Under the pieces are notes generated by a model. The model was not told where the DNA came from and searched no databases. It saw nothing but the letters and a program-made list of their open reading frames with translations. From Candidatus Magasanikiibacteriota bacterium (GTDB taxonomy: Bacteria > Patescibacteriota > Patescibacteriia > Magasanikbacterales > GWA2-37-8): a stretch of 34,520 nt of DNA. This document shows positions 8,336 to 16,994 of this stretch, one piece after another (the first letter of the stretch is position 1; every line of letters begins with the position of its first letter). The stretch lies in the NCBI GenBank assembly GCA_943357105.1, contig CALRGC010000009.1:1-34520 (forward strand), written 5' to 3'. The translations under genes were made by a program, and so were the position numbers.

Positions 8336-8971
8336 TTAAATTTCAGTTTCTTGGCCAATTTCCAATTTAATAAACTTCATACCAAGCGGCTCAAGCAAAG
8401 TGGCCGGCCAACGTGATCCAAAGTCGGGATCTTTTAGCATACCATCATGGGCGGCGAACCAAAATTGTGGGTGTATAGCCTGCGCGTAATCCAAAGTTTC
8501 GGAAATTTTCAGCCACGGCGCGGCTACCGGTAAAGCCAAAACTGGCACCGATTTACCGGGATTAATAAAATTATCGCCGGGATAAAATAATTTGTGGTTG
8601 ATAAAATAACCGGTGTTTTGAATTTGCGGAATTGAATTATAAATAACACAGTGTCTGTCGCCAAACGCTTCAACTAAAACATCTTTGTAGGTTGTCTGTT
8701 CGCCATCTTCTAAAATTTTATATTCAATCCCCTCTTTGTCCAGCACCGCTCCCACACCATGATTGGTAAAAATTTTTACCGTCGGATTATTTTTTAAAAT
8801 ATTTTTTATTGACTCTGGATCACAATGATCAAGATGCTCGTGAGTAATCAAAATAATGTCCAAATTCTGCACCGAATCTTGTAGATTGGAAAAACTGCCC
8901 GGATCAAATAAAATCCTAACACCATTTTCTTCTACCAACAAACATGAATGTCCAAATTTGGTAACTTTCAT
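8336..8971 (-). CDS. MBL-fold metal-dependent hydrolase (UlaG-like)
   Basis: GHSCLLVEENGVRILFDPG...ILITHEHLDHCD...FYPGDNFI...FAAHDG. Confidence 0.9.
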   Translation of the reverse strand: MKVTKFGHSCLLVEENGVRILFDPGSFSNLQDSVQNLDIILITHEHLDHCDPESIKNILKNNPTVKIFTNHGVGAVLDKEGIEYKILEDGEQTTYKDVLVEAFGDRHCVIYNSIPQIQNTGYFINHKLFYPGDNFINPGKSVPVLALPVAAPWLKISETLDYAQAIHPQFWFAAHDGMLKDPDFGSRWPATLLEPLGMKFIKLEIGQETEI

Positions 8972-8973
8972 AA

Positions 8974-9372
8974 TTATTGATTTAAAAGCATCTCGCGAAT
9001 TTCAGGATTAATCATGTCCTTATTCCAAACCGGAGTCCAGACTACATTTACGTTCACATCTTCAATGCCCGGATAAGCTTCCATTTCATAGCGCGCGCGA
9101 GCAATGATATTTGGCCCCACCGGACAGGCCATACTGGTGAAAGTCATAGTAATATTAGCTGTAGTACCCTCAATTTTGACATCATAGATCAAGCCCAGAT
9201 CCACAATACCCACGCCCAATTCCGGATCCAAAATATTATTAAGTTGTTTCCAATAATCTTCGGTGCGCATAGATGGCGGTACAGGAAAAGGACGAACTGC
9301 CGGTTTGGCGGAATTTTTTTTAGTTTTCTTTATGATCTTTTTGACAACTGTTTTTTTAGCAACTTTTTTCAT
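8974..9372 (-). CDS. sufT: SufT/MIP18-like (DUF59) protein with Lys-rich N-terminal extension
   Basis: LNNILDPELGVGIVDLGLIYDVKIEGTTANITMTFTSMACPVG; basic N-terminus MKKVAKKTVVKKIIKKTKK. Confidence 0.87.
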   Translation of the reverse strand: MKKVAKKTVVKKIIKKTKKNSAKPAVRPFPVPPSMRTEDYWKQLNNILDPELGVGIVDLGLIYDVKIEGTTANITMTFTSMACPVGPNIIARARYEMEAYPGIEDVNVNVVWTPVWNKDMINPEIREMLLNQ

Positions 9373-9390
9373 AATTACTAGAGTTGAATT

Positions 9391-9416
9391 AAGAAAGAAA
9401 ATTTATTTTCTTTCTT
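9391..9416. repeat. Perfect A/T-rich hairpin between sufU and sufT
   Basis: AAGAAAGAAAAT-TT-ATTTTCTTTCTT. Confidence 0.7.
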
Positions 9417-9457
9417 GTGAAACTAGACGTAATTTCAAGTTTCGCAGAAACTTATAA

Positions 9458-9826
9458 TTATTTTTCAAAATCTTTTAAGGCGTGCTGCAGAGTGGCATAT
9501 CCTAACAGCGCACATTTTACTCGGCCGGGACTAATTGGCACCTGCAACAAATCATAAACTTTTTGTGTCTTCATTTTTTTGAGTATGGATAATTTTTTAC
9601 CTTTAATCTCATCACTGAGCATCGACATCGACGCTTGACTAATGGCGCAACCATTACCAATAAAAGCAATATCTACTATAGTATCATTTTTAATTTTTAA
9701 ATCCATCTGGATAGTATCGCCGCACAAAGGATTATTTTCAAAAACTCGCGCCGTACGATCGGTAATTTCACCCTTATTGTGCGGGTGTTGATAGTGATCC
9801 AAAATATTTTCGGAATAAAGATCCAT
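9458..9826 (-). CDS. sufU: SufU/NifU-like Fe-S scaffold protein
   Basis: MDLYSENILDHYQHPHNKGEI...NPLCGDTIQMDLKIKND...FIGNGCAISQASMSMLSDEIKGK; start placed at 9826. Confidence 0.93.
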   Translation of the reverse strand: MDLYSENILDHYQHPHNKGEITDRTARVFENNPLCGDTIQMDLKIKNDTIVDIAFIGNGCAISQASMSMLSDEIKGKKLSILKKMKTQKVYDLLQVPISPGRVKCALLGYATLQHALKDFEK

Positions 9827-9827
9827 A

Positions 9828-11054
9828 TCAATTTTTGATCTTAAAAATTTTGAGAGTTTTTTGCAGAGCTTTGACGGCAGTGTCCACATCCGCTTTGGTA
9901 TTATAAAGATAAAAACTCATTCTGGCAGTAGACGGTACACCCAGACGGCGCACGAGCGGCTCAGCACAGTGAAAACCGGCGCGAATCGCGACACCTTGAG
10001 AATCAAAAACACTGGCAATATCGTGGGGATGAATTCCTTCTACCACAAACGATAATACTGGTCCGCAATTTTTAATATTTTTGGGGCTAAATAATTTTAC
10101 TTGTTTAAATTTAGAAAATTTGGCTTTGGCGTAAGCGAGCAATTCACGATCGTGCTTTTCAATCGCGCTCATACCGATTTTTTTCAGATAATCCAGCGCA
10201 GCGCCAAACGCCACCACATCGGCCACATTTTGGGTGCCGGCTTCAAATTTGGCATAATCGGTTTTGTATTTCGAGGTATATTGCTCGACAGTTTCAATCA
10301 TATCCCCACCATACATATATGGCGACATCTCAGCGATTAAACTTTCTTTTATATACAAAACACCCACACCCATTGGCCCCAGCATCTTATGAGAAGAAAA
10401 AGCCAGAAAATCACAGCCGATATTTTGGACATTGGTCTGACTATGCGCGATACTCTGCGCCGCATCTACCAAAACTTTCGCGCCCACCGCGTGAGACAGC
10501 TCAGTAATTTGTTTCACCGGCACAATACTACCGGTGACATTGGACATACCGGTCACGCAAACCAATTTTGTATTGAGATTTAATAATTTTTGGAAACCTT
10601 CTATATCCAACAAAAAATCTTCAGTAAGTGGAATAATTTTTAAAATTGCTCCGGTTTCTCGACAAAGCTCTTGCCAAGGCACCAGATTGGCGTGATGTTC
10701 CAGTGCACTCACAATTACTTCGTCACCTTTTTTAATATTTTTTTTGCCCCAACTTACGGCCACACAGTTTATCGACTCAGTAGTATTTTTGGTAAACACA
10801 ATTTCACCGGCCGATTGAGCGCCGATAAATTTGGCGGTTTTTTCACGCACGGCTTCGTAAGCACCGGTAGATTCTTCCGACAAGGTATGCACGCCGCGAT
10901 GAATATTAGCGTTTATCGTCGTGTAATATTTTTGCAAAGCATCCAGAAATATTTTTGGTTTTTGACTTGTCGCCGCATTATCCAAATATACCAAGCGTTT
11001 ACCGTGCACACGGCGTTTGAGAATTGGAAAATCTTTTTGGATATTGAGTGGCAT
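9828..11054 (-). CDS. sufS: Cysteine desulfurase SufS
   Basis: DFPILKRRVHGKRLVYLDNAATSQKP...FSSHKMLGPMGVGVLYIK...RAGFHCAEPLVRRLG. Confidence 0.96.
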   Translation of the reverse strand: MPLNIQKDFPILKRRVHGKRLVYLDNAATSQKPKIFLDALQKYYTTINANIHRGVHTLSEESTGAYEAVREKTAKFIGAQSAGEIVFTKNTTESINCVAVSWGKKNIKKGDEVIVSALEHHANLVPWQELCRETGAILKIIPLTEDFLLDIEGFQKLLNLNTKLVCVTGMSNVTGSIVPVKQITELSHAVGAKVLVDAAQSIAHSQTNVQNIGCDFLAFSSHKMLGPMGVGVLYIKESLIAEMSPYMYGGDMIETVEQYTSKYKTDYAKFEAGTQNVADVVAFGAALDYLKKIGMSAIEKHDRELLAYAKAKFSKFKQVKLFSPKNIKNCGPVLSFVVEGIHPHDIASVFDSQGVAIRAGFHCAEPLVRRLGVPSTARMSFYLYNTKADVDTAVKALQKTLKIFKIKN

Positions 11055-11056
11055 AA

Positions 11057-11680
11057 TTATTTAAAAAGAAATTTAGTGATGGCTGAGCGAATAGCGCTTT
11101 TTATATATTCGTCTTCAATCTCACTCATTTCAGTTTCAAAAAATCCTTGTACCAACAATGCTTTGGCATCTTTTTCTTTGATCCCGCGCGATAATAGATA
11201 AAACAAAGCTTCTTCATCGACTTTGCCTACACTGGCGGCATGTCCGGCTTTCACGCTATCGCTTTTTATCTCCAAATTGGGCGCGGCTTTAGCGGAAGAA
11301 TTTTCGGATAATAATAAAGTGTGATGAGAAAAATATGAATCAGCGCCGACTATTTTTTCTTGCACTTTGGCCACACCGGAAATATTACAAACCGCACTAT
11401 CGGTAAGCGCGGCACGCACGCGCGTGTGAATTAGAGTATTGTCAGCATTATGAATAGTCGTAATGTTTACCAAAAAAGAATCGCTCTTTTCTCCCAGGAC
11501 AAAAAATATTCCTCGAAAACTACTACTCTCGCCTGAAGCGTCCACTATAAATTCTCGCGTCCCTTCCCAACCTTTAGTAATCAAACCAACTAAAATCAAA
11601 TCAGACTTTGGTGCCAAAGTAATAGTTTCGTTCGGGATAGTATCAATAAAACGAATTTCTGGTTTCATAAAATTATCCAA
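11057..11680 (-). CDS. sufD: Short SufD-like (SufBD core) protein
   Basis: [49 protein letters not shown]; 207 aa; overlaps sufB end by 8 nt. Confidence 0.85.
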   Translation of the reverse strand: MDNFMKPEIRFIDTIPNETITLAPKSDLILVGLITKGWEGTREFIVDASGESSSFRGIFFVLGEKSDSFLVNITTIHNADNTLIHTRVRAALTDSAVCNISGVAKVQEKIVGADSYFSHHTLLLSENSSAKAAPNLEIKSDSVKAGHAASVGKVDEEALFYLLSRGIKEKDAKALLVQGFFETEMSEIEDEYIKSAIRSAITKFLFK

Positions 11681-13091
11681 CTGAGCCGGTCATCTCCAGT
11701 GCCAATAAACGATTGAGCTCGACCGCGTATTCCATTGGTAACTGTTTCACAATCGGCGCGGCAAAACCATTCACAATCATCGTGGCGGCTTGTTCCTCGG
11801 TAAGACCGCGACTCATCAAATAAAACAATTCTTCTTCGCCAATTTTGGCCACCGTGGCTTCGTGCGCCACAGCCACATCCTGCTCTTTGATATCCATTGT
11901 CGGATAAGTATCACTGCGAGAAGATGAATCGAGCATTAGCGCGTCGCAGACTACGCGAATTTTTACATTTTTGGCGCCTTTGACTACTTTTACCATACCG
12001 CGATAAGTCGAACGGCCGTTATCTTTGGAAATAGATTTGGACACGATGGTAGAGCTGGTATCTGGAGCCAAGTGAATTACTTTTCCGCCAGCGTCTTGAT
12101 GTTGTCCGTGCGCGGCAAAAGCAAGAGATTGAATTTCACCTTTGGCCCGTTTGCCTCCCAAAATAATACTGGGATATTTCATCGTTACCTTGGATCCCAA
12201 GTTGCAATCTAGCCAAAACATTTCCGCGTCTTCATGCGCGAACGCGCGTTTGGTCACGAGATTATAAACATTGCTGGACCAATTTTGAATAGTAGTATAT
12301 TGCACACGCGCGCCTTTTTTCACAATAATTTCTACCACCGCGCTATGCAGTGAATCGCTAGAATAAGTCGGCGCGGTACAGCCCTCGACATAATGCACAC
12401 TACTGCCTTCGTCGGCAATAATCAGCGTACGCTCAAATTGGCCCATGTTTTCAGTATTGATGCGAAAATACGCTTGCAATGGCAATTCCACATGTACGCC
12501 TTTGGGAATATAGATAAAAGATCCACCGGACCACACCGCTGAATTGAGCGCGGAAAATTTATTATCATGCGCCGGAATAATTGTACCAAAATATTTTTTG
12601 AAAATCTCGGGATGATTTTTCAATCCGTCATCGGTCGATTCAAAAATCACCCCTTGTTTGGACAAACTTTCATGCACAGAATGATAGACCATTTCCGATT
12701 CAAATTGCGCGCCAGTACCAGATAAAAATTTTCTTTCCGCTTCGGGAATGCCAAGCTTCTCGAAAGTATCTTTAATTTCCTCTGGCACATCTTCCCATTT
12801 AGTCTTGGCTTTGTCTTGCGGGCGCACATAGTAGCGAATATTTTCAAAATCGATACCGGACAAATCAGCGCCCCAGGTCGGCATGGATTTTTCTAGAAAA
12901 ATTTTGTAAGCCTTAAGACGATAATCGAGCATCCATTGTGGTTCATCTTTAAAAGCGGAAATTTCACGAATCACGCGCTCGTTCAACCCGCGCTTGGATT
13001 CAAAAAAACTCTTGGTTTGCGTTTTGAAACTAAAAGCAGAAGTATCGCCCGTATTGGCCAGTAATTTTTTGGTTTTTTGCGGGACGGCCAT
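11673..13091 (-). CDS. sufB: Fe-S cluster assembly protein SufB
   Basis: [58 protein letters not shown]...[22 protein letters not shown]. Confidence 0.97.
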   Translation of the reverse strand: MAVPQKTKKLLANTGDTSAFSFKTQTKSFFESKRGLNERVIREISAFKDEPQWMLDYRLKAYKIFLEKSMPTWGADLSGIDFENIRYYVRPQDKAKTKWEDVPEEIKDTFEKLGIPEAERKFLSGTGAQFESEMVYHSVHESLSKQGVIFESTDDGLKNHPEIFKKYFGTIIPAHDNKFSALNSAVWSGGSFIYIPKGVHVELPLQAYFRINTENMGQFERTLIIADEGSSVHYVEGCTAPTYSSDSLHSAVVEIIVKKGARVQYTTIQNWSSNVYNLVTKRAFAHEDAEMFWLDCNLGSKVTMKYPSIILGGKRAKGEIQSLAFAAHGQHQDAGGKVIHLAPDTSSTIVSKSISKDNGRSTYRGMVKVVKGAKNVKIRVVCDALMLDSSSRSDTYPTMDIKEQDVAVAHEATVAKIGEEELFYLMSRGLTEEQAATMIVNGFAAPIVKQLPMEYAVELNRLLALEMTGSVG

Positions 13092-13100
13092 AGGCTTAAA

Positions 13101-13868
13101 TTATTTTTTTAGAAAAGCATCGTAACCGCCTTTTTCAATTTTTTTCACCAGATCTTTGCCGCCGCTTTTCACAATCTTACCTTTGGACATCACATGCACT
13201 TTTTTTGGCGACAAGAGTGCAATTAATTTTGGATTGTGGCTGACTACTATCAGTGCCATCTTTTGTTTTTTGTGTATAGCGACTAATTCACGAGCGACAA
13301 TTTTGAGCGCATCAATATCCAGACCCGAATCGATTTCATCCAAAAAAGCAATTGTTGGCTGAAGCATCGCCATCTGTAACACTTCGGATTTTTTCTTTTC
13401 ACCACCGGAAAATCCTTCATTCACGGAGCGGGAAATAAATATCGGATCAATTTTTAATCGACCCATCTCTTCTTTCATCGCTTTGGAAAAATCCATTGGC
13501 GATATTGCAACCGCTTTTTTATCACGTGCCATTGCCACCGTATTGCGCGCCGTGCGCAAAAAATTTCCATAAGAAACTCCAGCCACTACTTGCGGATGTT
13601 GGAAACCCAAAAATAGTCCGGCCTGAGCGCGTTCATCTGGAGACATTTTGAGAATATTTTTTTTGTCGAGCGTCACAATGCCGCCATCGACATCATATCT
13701 GGGGTGACCCATGAGTACCGAAAGCAGAGTGGATTTTCCCGAACCATTTTGTCCCATTATGACATGCACTTCGCCTGAAGACACCTCTAAAAACACGCCA
13801 TTTAAAATTTTAATGCCGTCAATTGAAGCTTGGAGATTTTTAATTTGCAAGGTGGTTTTTTTGAACAT
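13101..13868 (-). CDS. sufC: Fe-S cluster assembly ATPase SufC
   Basis: ABC ATPase: GQNGSGKSTL, GFSGGEKKKSEVLQMAMLQPTIAFLDEIDSGLDIDAL. Confidence 0.97.
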   Translation of the reverse strand: MFKKTTLQIKNLQASIDGIKILNGVFLEVSSGEVHVIMGQNGSGKSTLLSVLMGHPRYDVDGGIVTLDKKNILKMSPDERAQAGLFLGFQHPQVVAGVSYGNFLRTARNTVAMARDKKAVAISPMDFSKAMKEEMGRLKIDPIFISRSVNEGFSGGEKKKSEVLQMAMLQPTIAFLDEIDSGLDIDALKIVARELVAIHKKQKMALIVVSHNPKLIALLSPKKVHVMSKGKIVKSGGKDLVKKIEKGGYDAFLKK

Positions 13869-14811
13869 GGTATTTTTTGATTATACTCTCTATTTTATAG
13901 TAAAAACGCTCGAAAGTCAAAGCAACTGGCCCAAGTTTTTCTTTTATTTTACAAACTATACCGCAATACCCTTCCTCAGAAACTTCACATTCATCGCAAC
14001 AGATAAAATGACGCTTACCGCGACAGTGCAGATAGCTACAATCCAAATATTTTTCCGCCGACTTCTGACAGAGCCAACATTTACCGACCACTTCATGCTT
14101 GGGATCAGTCAAATTAAAACCCATGGTGACGCGACCATCAAAAACATAAAGCGTACCTTTGAAATCTTCATTAGGAAATTTTTCCATATAGGTGACGATA
14201 CCGCCGTAGAGCTGATAGACATCACTAAAACCATTGTTCACCAAAAATCCGGAAGCCTTTTCACAACGCACACCGCCGGTGCAGACTGTGACAATAGTTT
14301 TATCTTTCAAACTTTTGATGCTGGGCAAAATTCCGGCCAGATCACGAAAATTTTTCAGCGGCGGTAAAATTGAACCGGCAAAATGACCAACTTCAAACTC
14401 ATAATCATTGCGCATGTCGATAATATAAAATTCGCGGCCGCCATGAATCCATTGATGTAATTCTTCAGCTTGAAGATATTTACCGGTGGTCGTGCGCGGG
14501 TCGATGTCTTTTTCACCCAGATGCGAACTCACAATTTCATTGCGCACTTTTATGGATAATCGTGGGAAAGCATCGCTGGTGCCAGCGCTTAATTTAAAAT
14601 GAATATCGGCAAAACGAGCGTCTGATTTAAGCGCTTCAATATATTTGGCAATATTTTCTTTGGTACCTTCAAAAGTGCCGTTGACGCCCTCGGTAGCAAT
14701 AATCAGACGACCCTTGAGGCCAAGCTGTTGGCAGAGGGCACGCTGAGAATTCATCAGAGCCTCCGGATCAGCTATCTGAATGTATTTATAAAATAAGACA
14801 ATTTCGTACAT
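13840..14811 (-). CDS. trhO: tRNA uridine(34) hydroxylase TrhO (YceA/UPF0176 rhodanese family)
   Basis: GRLIIATEGVNGTFEGT..., rhodanese active-site VCTGGVRCEKAS, C-terminal cysteine-rich CWLCQKSAEKYLDCSYLHCRGKRHFICCDEC. Confidence 0.93.
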   Translation of the reverse strand: MYEIVLFYKYIQIADPEALMNSQRALCQQLGLKGRLIIATEGVNGTFEGTKENIAKYIEALKSDARFADIHFKLSAGTSDAFPRLSIKVRNEIVSSHLGEKDIDPRTTTGKYLQAEELHQWIHGGREFYIIDMRNDYEFEVGHFAGSILPPLKNFRDLAGILPSIKSLKDKTIVTVCTGGVRCEKASGFLVNNGFSDVYQLYGGIVTYMEKFPNEDFKGTLYVFDGRVTMGFNLTDPKHEVVGKCWLCQKSAEKYLDCSYLHCRGKRHFICCDECEVSEEGYCGIVCKIKEKLGPVALTFERFYYKIESIIKKYHVQKNHLAN

Positions 14812-14872
14812 ATATATTACTTATCAACCCCTATCCTACACAAAAAAAGTGGTTTTGTATAGGGGAAAACAA

Positions 14873-14934
14873 AAAACCGTTCGCCTGCTTTATCTCTAAA
14901 ATTTAGAAATAAAGCAGATTTGACGAACGGTTGT
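14873..14934 (-). terminator. Family 2 hairpin H1, terminator of GC-rich ORF 14989-15477
   Basis: AACCGTTCG.../...CGAACGGTT lower stem, upper GCTTTATctcTAAAatTTTAgaaATAAAGC; T run on minus strand. Confidence 0.82.
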
Positions 14935-14988
14935 TTGCCCTAACTGCGCCCTTTACCAGGGCGGACCACGAATGAACATCCTTCCTCC

Positions 14989-15477
14989 TCATTTGGTGGT
15001 GGGTTCCGCGGGTGGAACCTTGGTGAAACGGAGCCATTTTTCTTCCCAATCAACGCCATTGGCCTGGAGGACCCTGGCGATGGTTGGGCCAAGCTCTTCG
15101 ACCTGACCTTCCACAAACACCTTGGCAACTTCTTCGGGAATGTTGGTACCGAAAAGAGCTACCAGGATGATTTCCGTTGACAGGGCGCAACGACCACTCA
15201 GACCTTCCATGCCGACGGCCATCATCTGCAAGTCCGACACAGCCTCACTGGCAAACCAGTTGGCCGCATGGTCCATGATGAAGATGTCGTGGACACCCAT
15301 GCCTTCAAAGGCCAGACCCATTCCGAACCTCTCTGCCTTGCGAAAGGCACGAGAGATGATGGTCGGGGTGTCGCCGATCATCTGGCCATGGTGCCTGGCG
15401 CAAAAGAAAATAACTGCCGGGACTGCATACACAGCGACCTCCAAAGAAATCACCTTTGCTTTTGGCAAACCCTCCAT
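14989..15477 (-). CDS. Hypothetical protein, GC-rich, no recognised family
   Basis: 162-aa ORF MEGLPKAKVISLEVAVYAVPAVIFFCARHHGQM...; has an upstream TTGACA-17-TATTAT promoter and a downstream terminator. Confidence 0.7.
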   Translation of the reverse strand: MEGLPKAKVISLEVAVYAVPAVIFFCARHHGQMIGDTPTIISRAFRKAERFGMGLAFEGMGVHDIFIMDHAANWFASEAVSDLQMMAVGMEGLSGRCALSTEIILVALFGTNIPEEVAKVFVEGQVEELGPTIARVLQANGVDWEEKWLRFTKVPPAEPTTK

Positions 15478-15503
15478 CGGTGTTTCTCGGTTAAGTTGGA
15501 GTT

Positions 15504-15561
15504 ACGAAGGGGAATATTCATCTAAACCAATTTAGAAAAATATTTCCTTTCGTAACTATTT
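15504..15561 (-). promoter_or_regulatory. Long hairpin in the 5' leader of GC-rich ORF 14989-15477 (H3)
   Basis: Minus strand GTTACGAAaGGAAATATTtTCTAAA-TTGG-TTTAGAtgAATATTCCccTTCGTAAC. Confidence 0.75.
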
Positions 15562-15576
15562 AAAGAACAATGAAAA

Positions 15577-15605
15577 ATAATATCATGAATAATTACTTTT
15601 GTCAA
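15577..15605 (-). promoter_or_regulatory. Promoter for GC-rich ORF 14989-15477
   Basis: Minus strand TTGACA-17 nt-TATTAT. Confidence 0.8.
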
Positions 15606-15624
15606 TGCTTGATTTGTAATAATA

Positions 15625-15690
15625 AAAAATCACGCGCCCTATTTTATCTCCAAAATATTTAGAAATAAAATAGGTCAGCGCATGATTTTT
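15625..15690 (-). terminator. Family 2 hairpin H2, terminator of GC-rich ORF 15752-16198
   Basis: AAAAATCAcGCGcCCTATTTTATcTC...GAaATAAAATAGGtcaGCGCaTGATTTTT. Confidence 0.82.
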
Positions 15691-15751
15691 GTTTCACACC
15701 CCTCCCTACCCGCCACTATTTGGCGGTCCAGTGGAAATTTTCATGATCTCC

Positions 15752-16198
15752 TCACTTGCCAGGCCGCTTGGCATTACAGCGGCGACAGTGAATGAAATTC
15801 GGCGCATTCCTGGAGAAGCATGTGCCTTCTCCCTGAATCAACGCGTAGCAGGTCCACGGAGCCGACGACCACCTGGCATCCCAGAATTCACCCAGATCCA
15901 TGGCGGGCTGAGTCGGTGGAACCGCCGGCCTGGTCGCGAAGACGCGCGGTTCGATCTGACCCTTCTTCGGAACCTGGGCCGCACGAGCACGCACCCGCTC
16001 TTCCTGAGCGCGGACGATCTGATCGATGCGCTCCTGAGCGAGCTTCTGCCGAATGTGTTTGCGTTGGCCCTTCGAGAGACCAGACTTGGTCTTCCTCGTG
16101 CGGTACCACCGCCTTTCCTTCTCGGGTTTGATCGGAGCATACCAACCCTTGGATTGAAGGATCTGCTTGCGGAACTCAAAACGAGCTGAAGTTGACAT
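15752..16198 (-). CDS. Hypothetical basic protein with C-terminal Cys motif, GC-rich
   Basis: MSTSARFEFRKQILQSKGWYAPIKPEKERRWYRTRKTKSGLSKGQRKHIRQKL...CYALIQGEGTCFSRNAPNFIHCRRCNAKRPGK; flanked by terminator H2. Strand choice is less certain because several overlapping ORFs are open. Confidence 0.6.
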   Translation of the reverse strand: MSTSARFEFRKQILQSKGWYAPIKPEKERRWYRTRKTKSGLSKGQRKHIRQKLAQERIDQIVRAQEERVRARAAQVPKKGQIEPRVFATRPAVPPTQPAMDLGEFWDARWSSAPWTCYALIQGEGTCFSRNAPNFIHCRRCNAKRPGK

Positions 16199-16272
16199 GA
16201 CACCCTCACACTGCGCGTGAATTGCGCCAGTCAAAACTACCAAATCTCTCTCTGTAAGTCAAATTATTTACA

Positions 16273-16302
16273 AAAAATCCCGATTAAAATCGGGATTTTA
16301 TT
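16273..16302 (-). terminator. Intrinsic terminator downstream of VOC gene
   Basis: AAAATCCCGAT-taaa-ATCGGGATTTT; minus-strand T run. Confidence 0.82.
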
Positions 16303-16316
16303 TTTATTGTTTTAAT

Positions 16317-16715
16317 TTACACCGCCTTCTCATCCGCCTGATGCAAACCAAAGATATTTCCATCGGTATCTTTGAAGTATCCTTGCCAAGCCATTCCCGC
16401 TATCGCCATCTTGGGCAAAGCAACTGTGCCACCGGCCGACAAAATCTTTTCCGCGTACGCGTCAAAATTATCTACCACCACCGTACAGACATAGCCGCTA
16501 ACACAAGCACCATCCTCTGGCGGATTTCCTTTGCGACGGGTCAAACCACCGTTGATACCTCCGGCTTCATCTTTGCCACCAGTCATCACCATCCAATATT
16601 CAAACTGACCGCCTTCCCACTTTTTTATCTCCCAACCAAAAACTGTGGTGTAGAATTCGGCGGTTTTTTCCGGCTGACTGGAATGTATTTCAAAATGCGC
16701 GACACGATTGGACAT
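16317..16715 (-). CDS. VOC (glyoxalase/bleomycin resistance-like) family protein
   Basis: MSNRVAHFEIHSSQPEKTAEFYTTVFGWEIKKW...GYFKDTDGNIFGLHQ. Confidence 0.92.
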   Translation of the reverse strand: MSNRVAHFEIHSSQPEKTAEFYTTVFGWEIKKWEGGQFEYWMVMTGGKDEAGGINGGLTRRKGNPPEDGACVSGYVCTVVVDNFDAYAEKILSAGGTVALPKMAIAGMAWQGYFKDTDGNIFGLHQADEKAV

Positions 16716-16720
16716 AAAAA

Positions 16721-16780
16721 TTATTTACTTTTCTTTGGTTTCTTTTTTTCTTTCTTTTGCGCGTTGTTTCCTTTGGCCAT
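16721..16780 (-). CDS. Possible 19-aa Lys-rich microprotein
   Basis: Minus strand ATGGCCAAAGGAAACAACGCGCAAAAG...AGTAAATAA = MAKGNNAQKKEKKKPKKSK; just upstream of the VOC gene; TATAAT immediately upstream. Confidence 0.5.
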   Translation of the reverse strand: MAKGNNAQKKEKKKPKKSK

Positions 16781-16846
16781 ATGATTATATATAAATTAAT
16801 TATATTTTAAGTATAGCATAATTTGTCCAAACAATCTACAAAACAA

Positions 16847-16872
16847 AAAACACCGACTATTGTCGGTGTTTT
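16847..16872 (-). terminator. Intrinsic terminator after tRNA-Ser
   Basis: AAACACCGAC-TATT-GTCGGTGTTT-like hairpin with T run on minus strand. Confidence 0.8.
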
Positions 16873-16909
16873 GGAATATGAACACATTGTCCATATAAGC
16901 GTGACCCAG

Positions 16910-16994
16910 CGGAGAGAGAGGGAGTCGAACCCTCGATACCTTTCGGTATACATGCTTTCCAAGCATGCGCCATCGGCCACTAGGCGACCTCTCC
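16910..16994 (-). tRNA. tRNA-Ser(GGA)
   Basis: GGAGAGGTCGCCTAGTGGCCGATGGCGCATGCTTGGAAAGCATGTATACCGAAAGGTATCGAGGGTTCGACTCCCTCTCTCTCCG; long variable arm, anticodon GGA. Confidence 0.95.

Noticed and set aside
14873-15690. Integron attC interpretation of the family 2 hairpins
   Set aside because: One-ORF-per-hairpin layout is suggestive, but there are no clear RYYYAAC/GTTRRRY core sites or integrase in the window, and T runs indicate terminators.
15689-16189. + strand ORFs opposite 15752-16198 (166 aa and 103 aa)
   Set aside because: GC-rich DNA keeps many frames open. The minus ORF is supported by the downstream terminator H2 and a coherent basic protein with a Cys motif. Strand remains somewhat uncertain.
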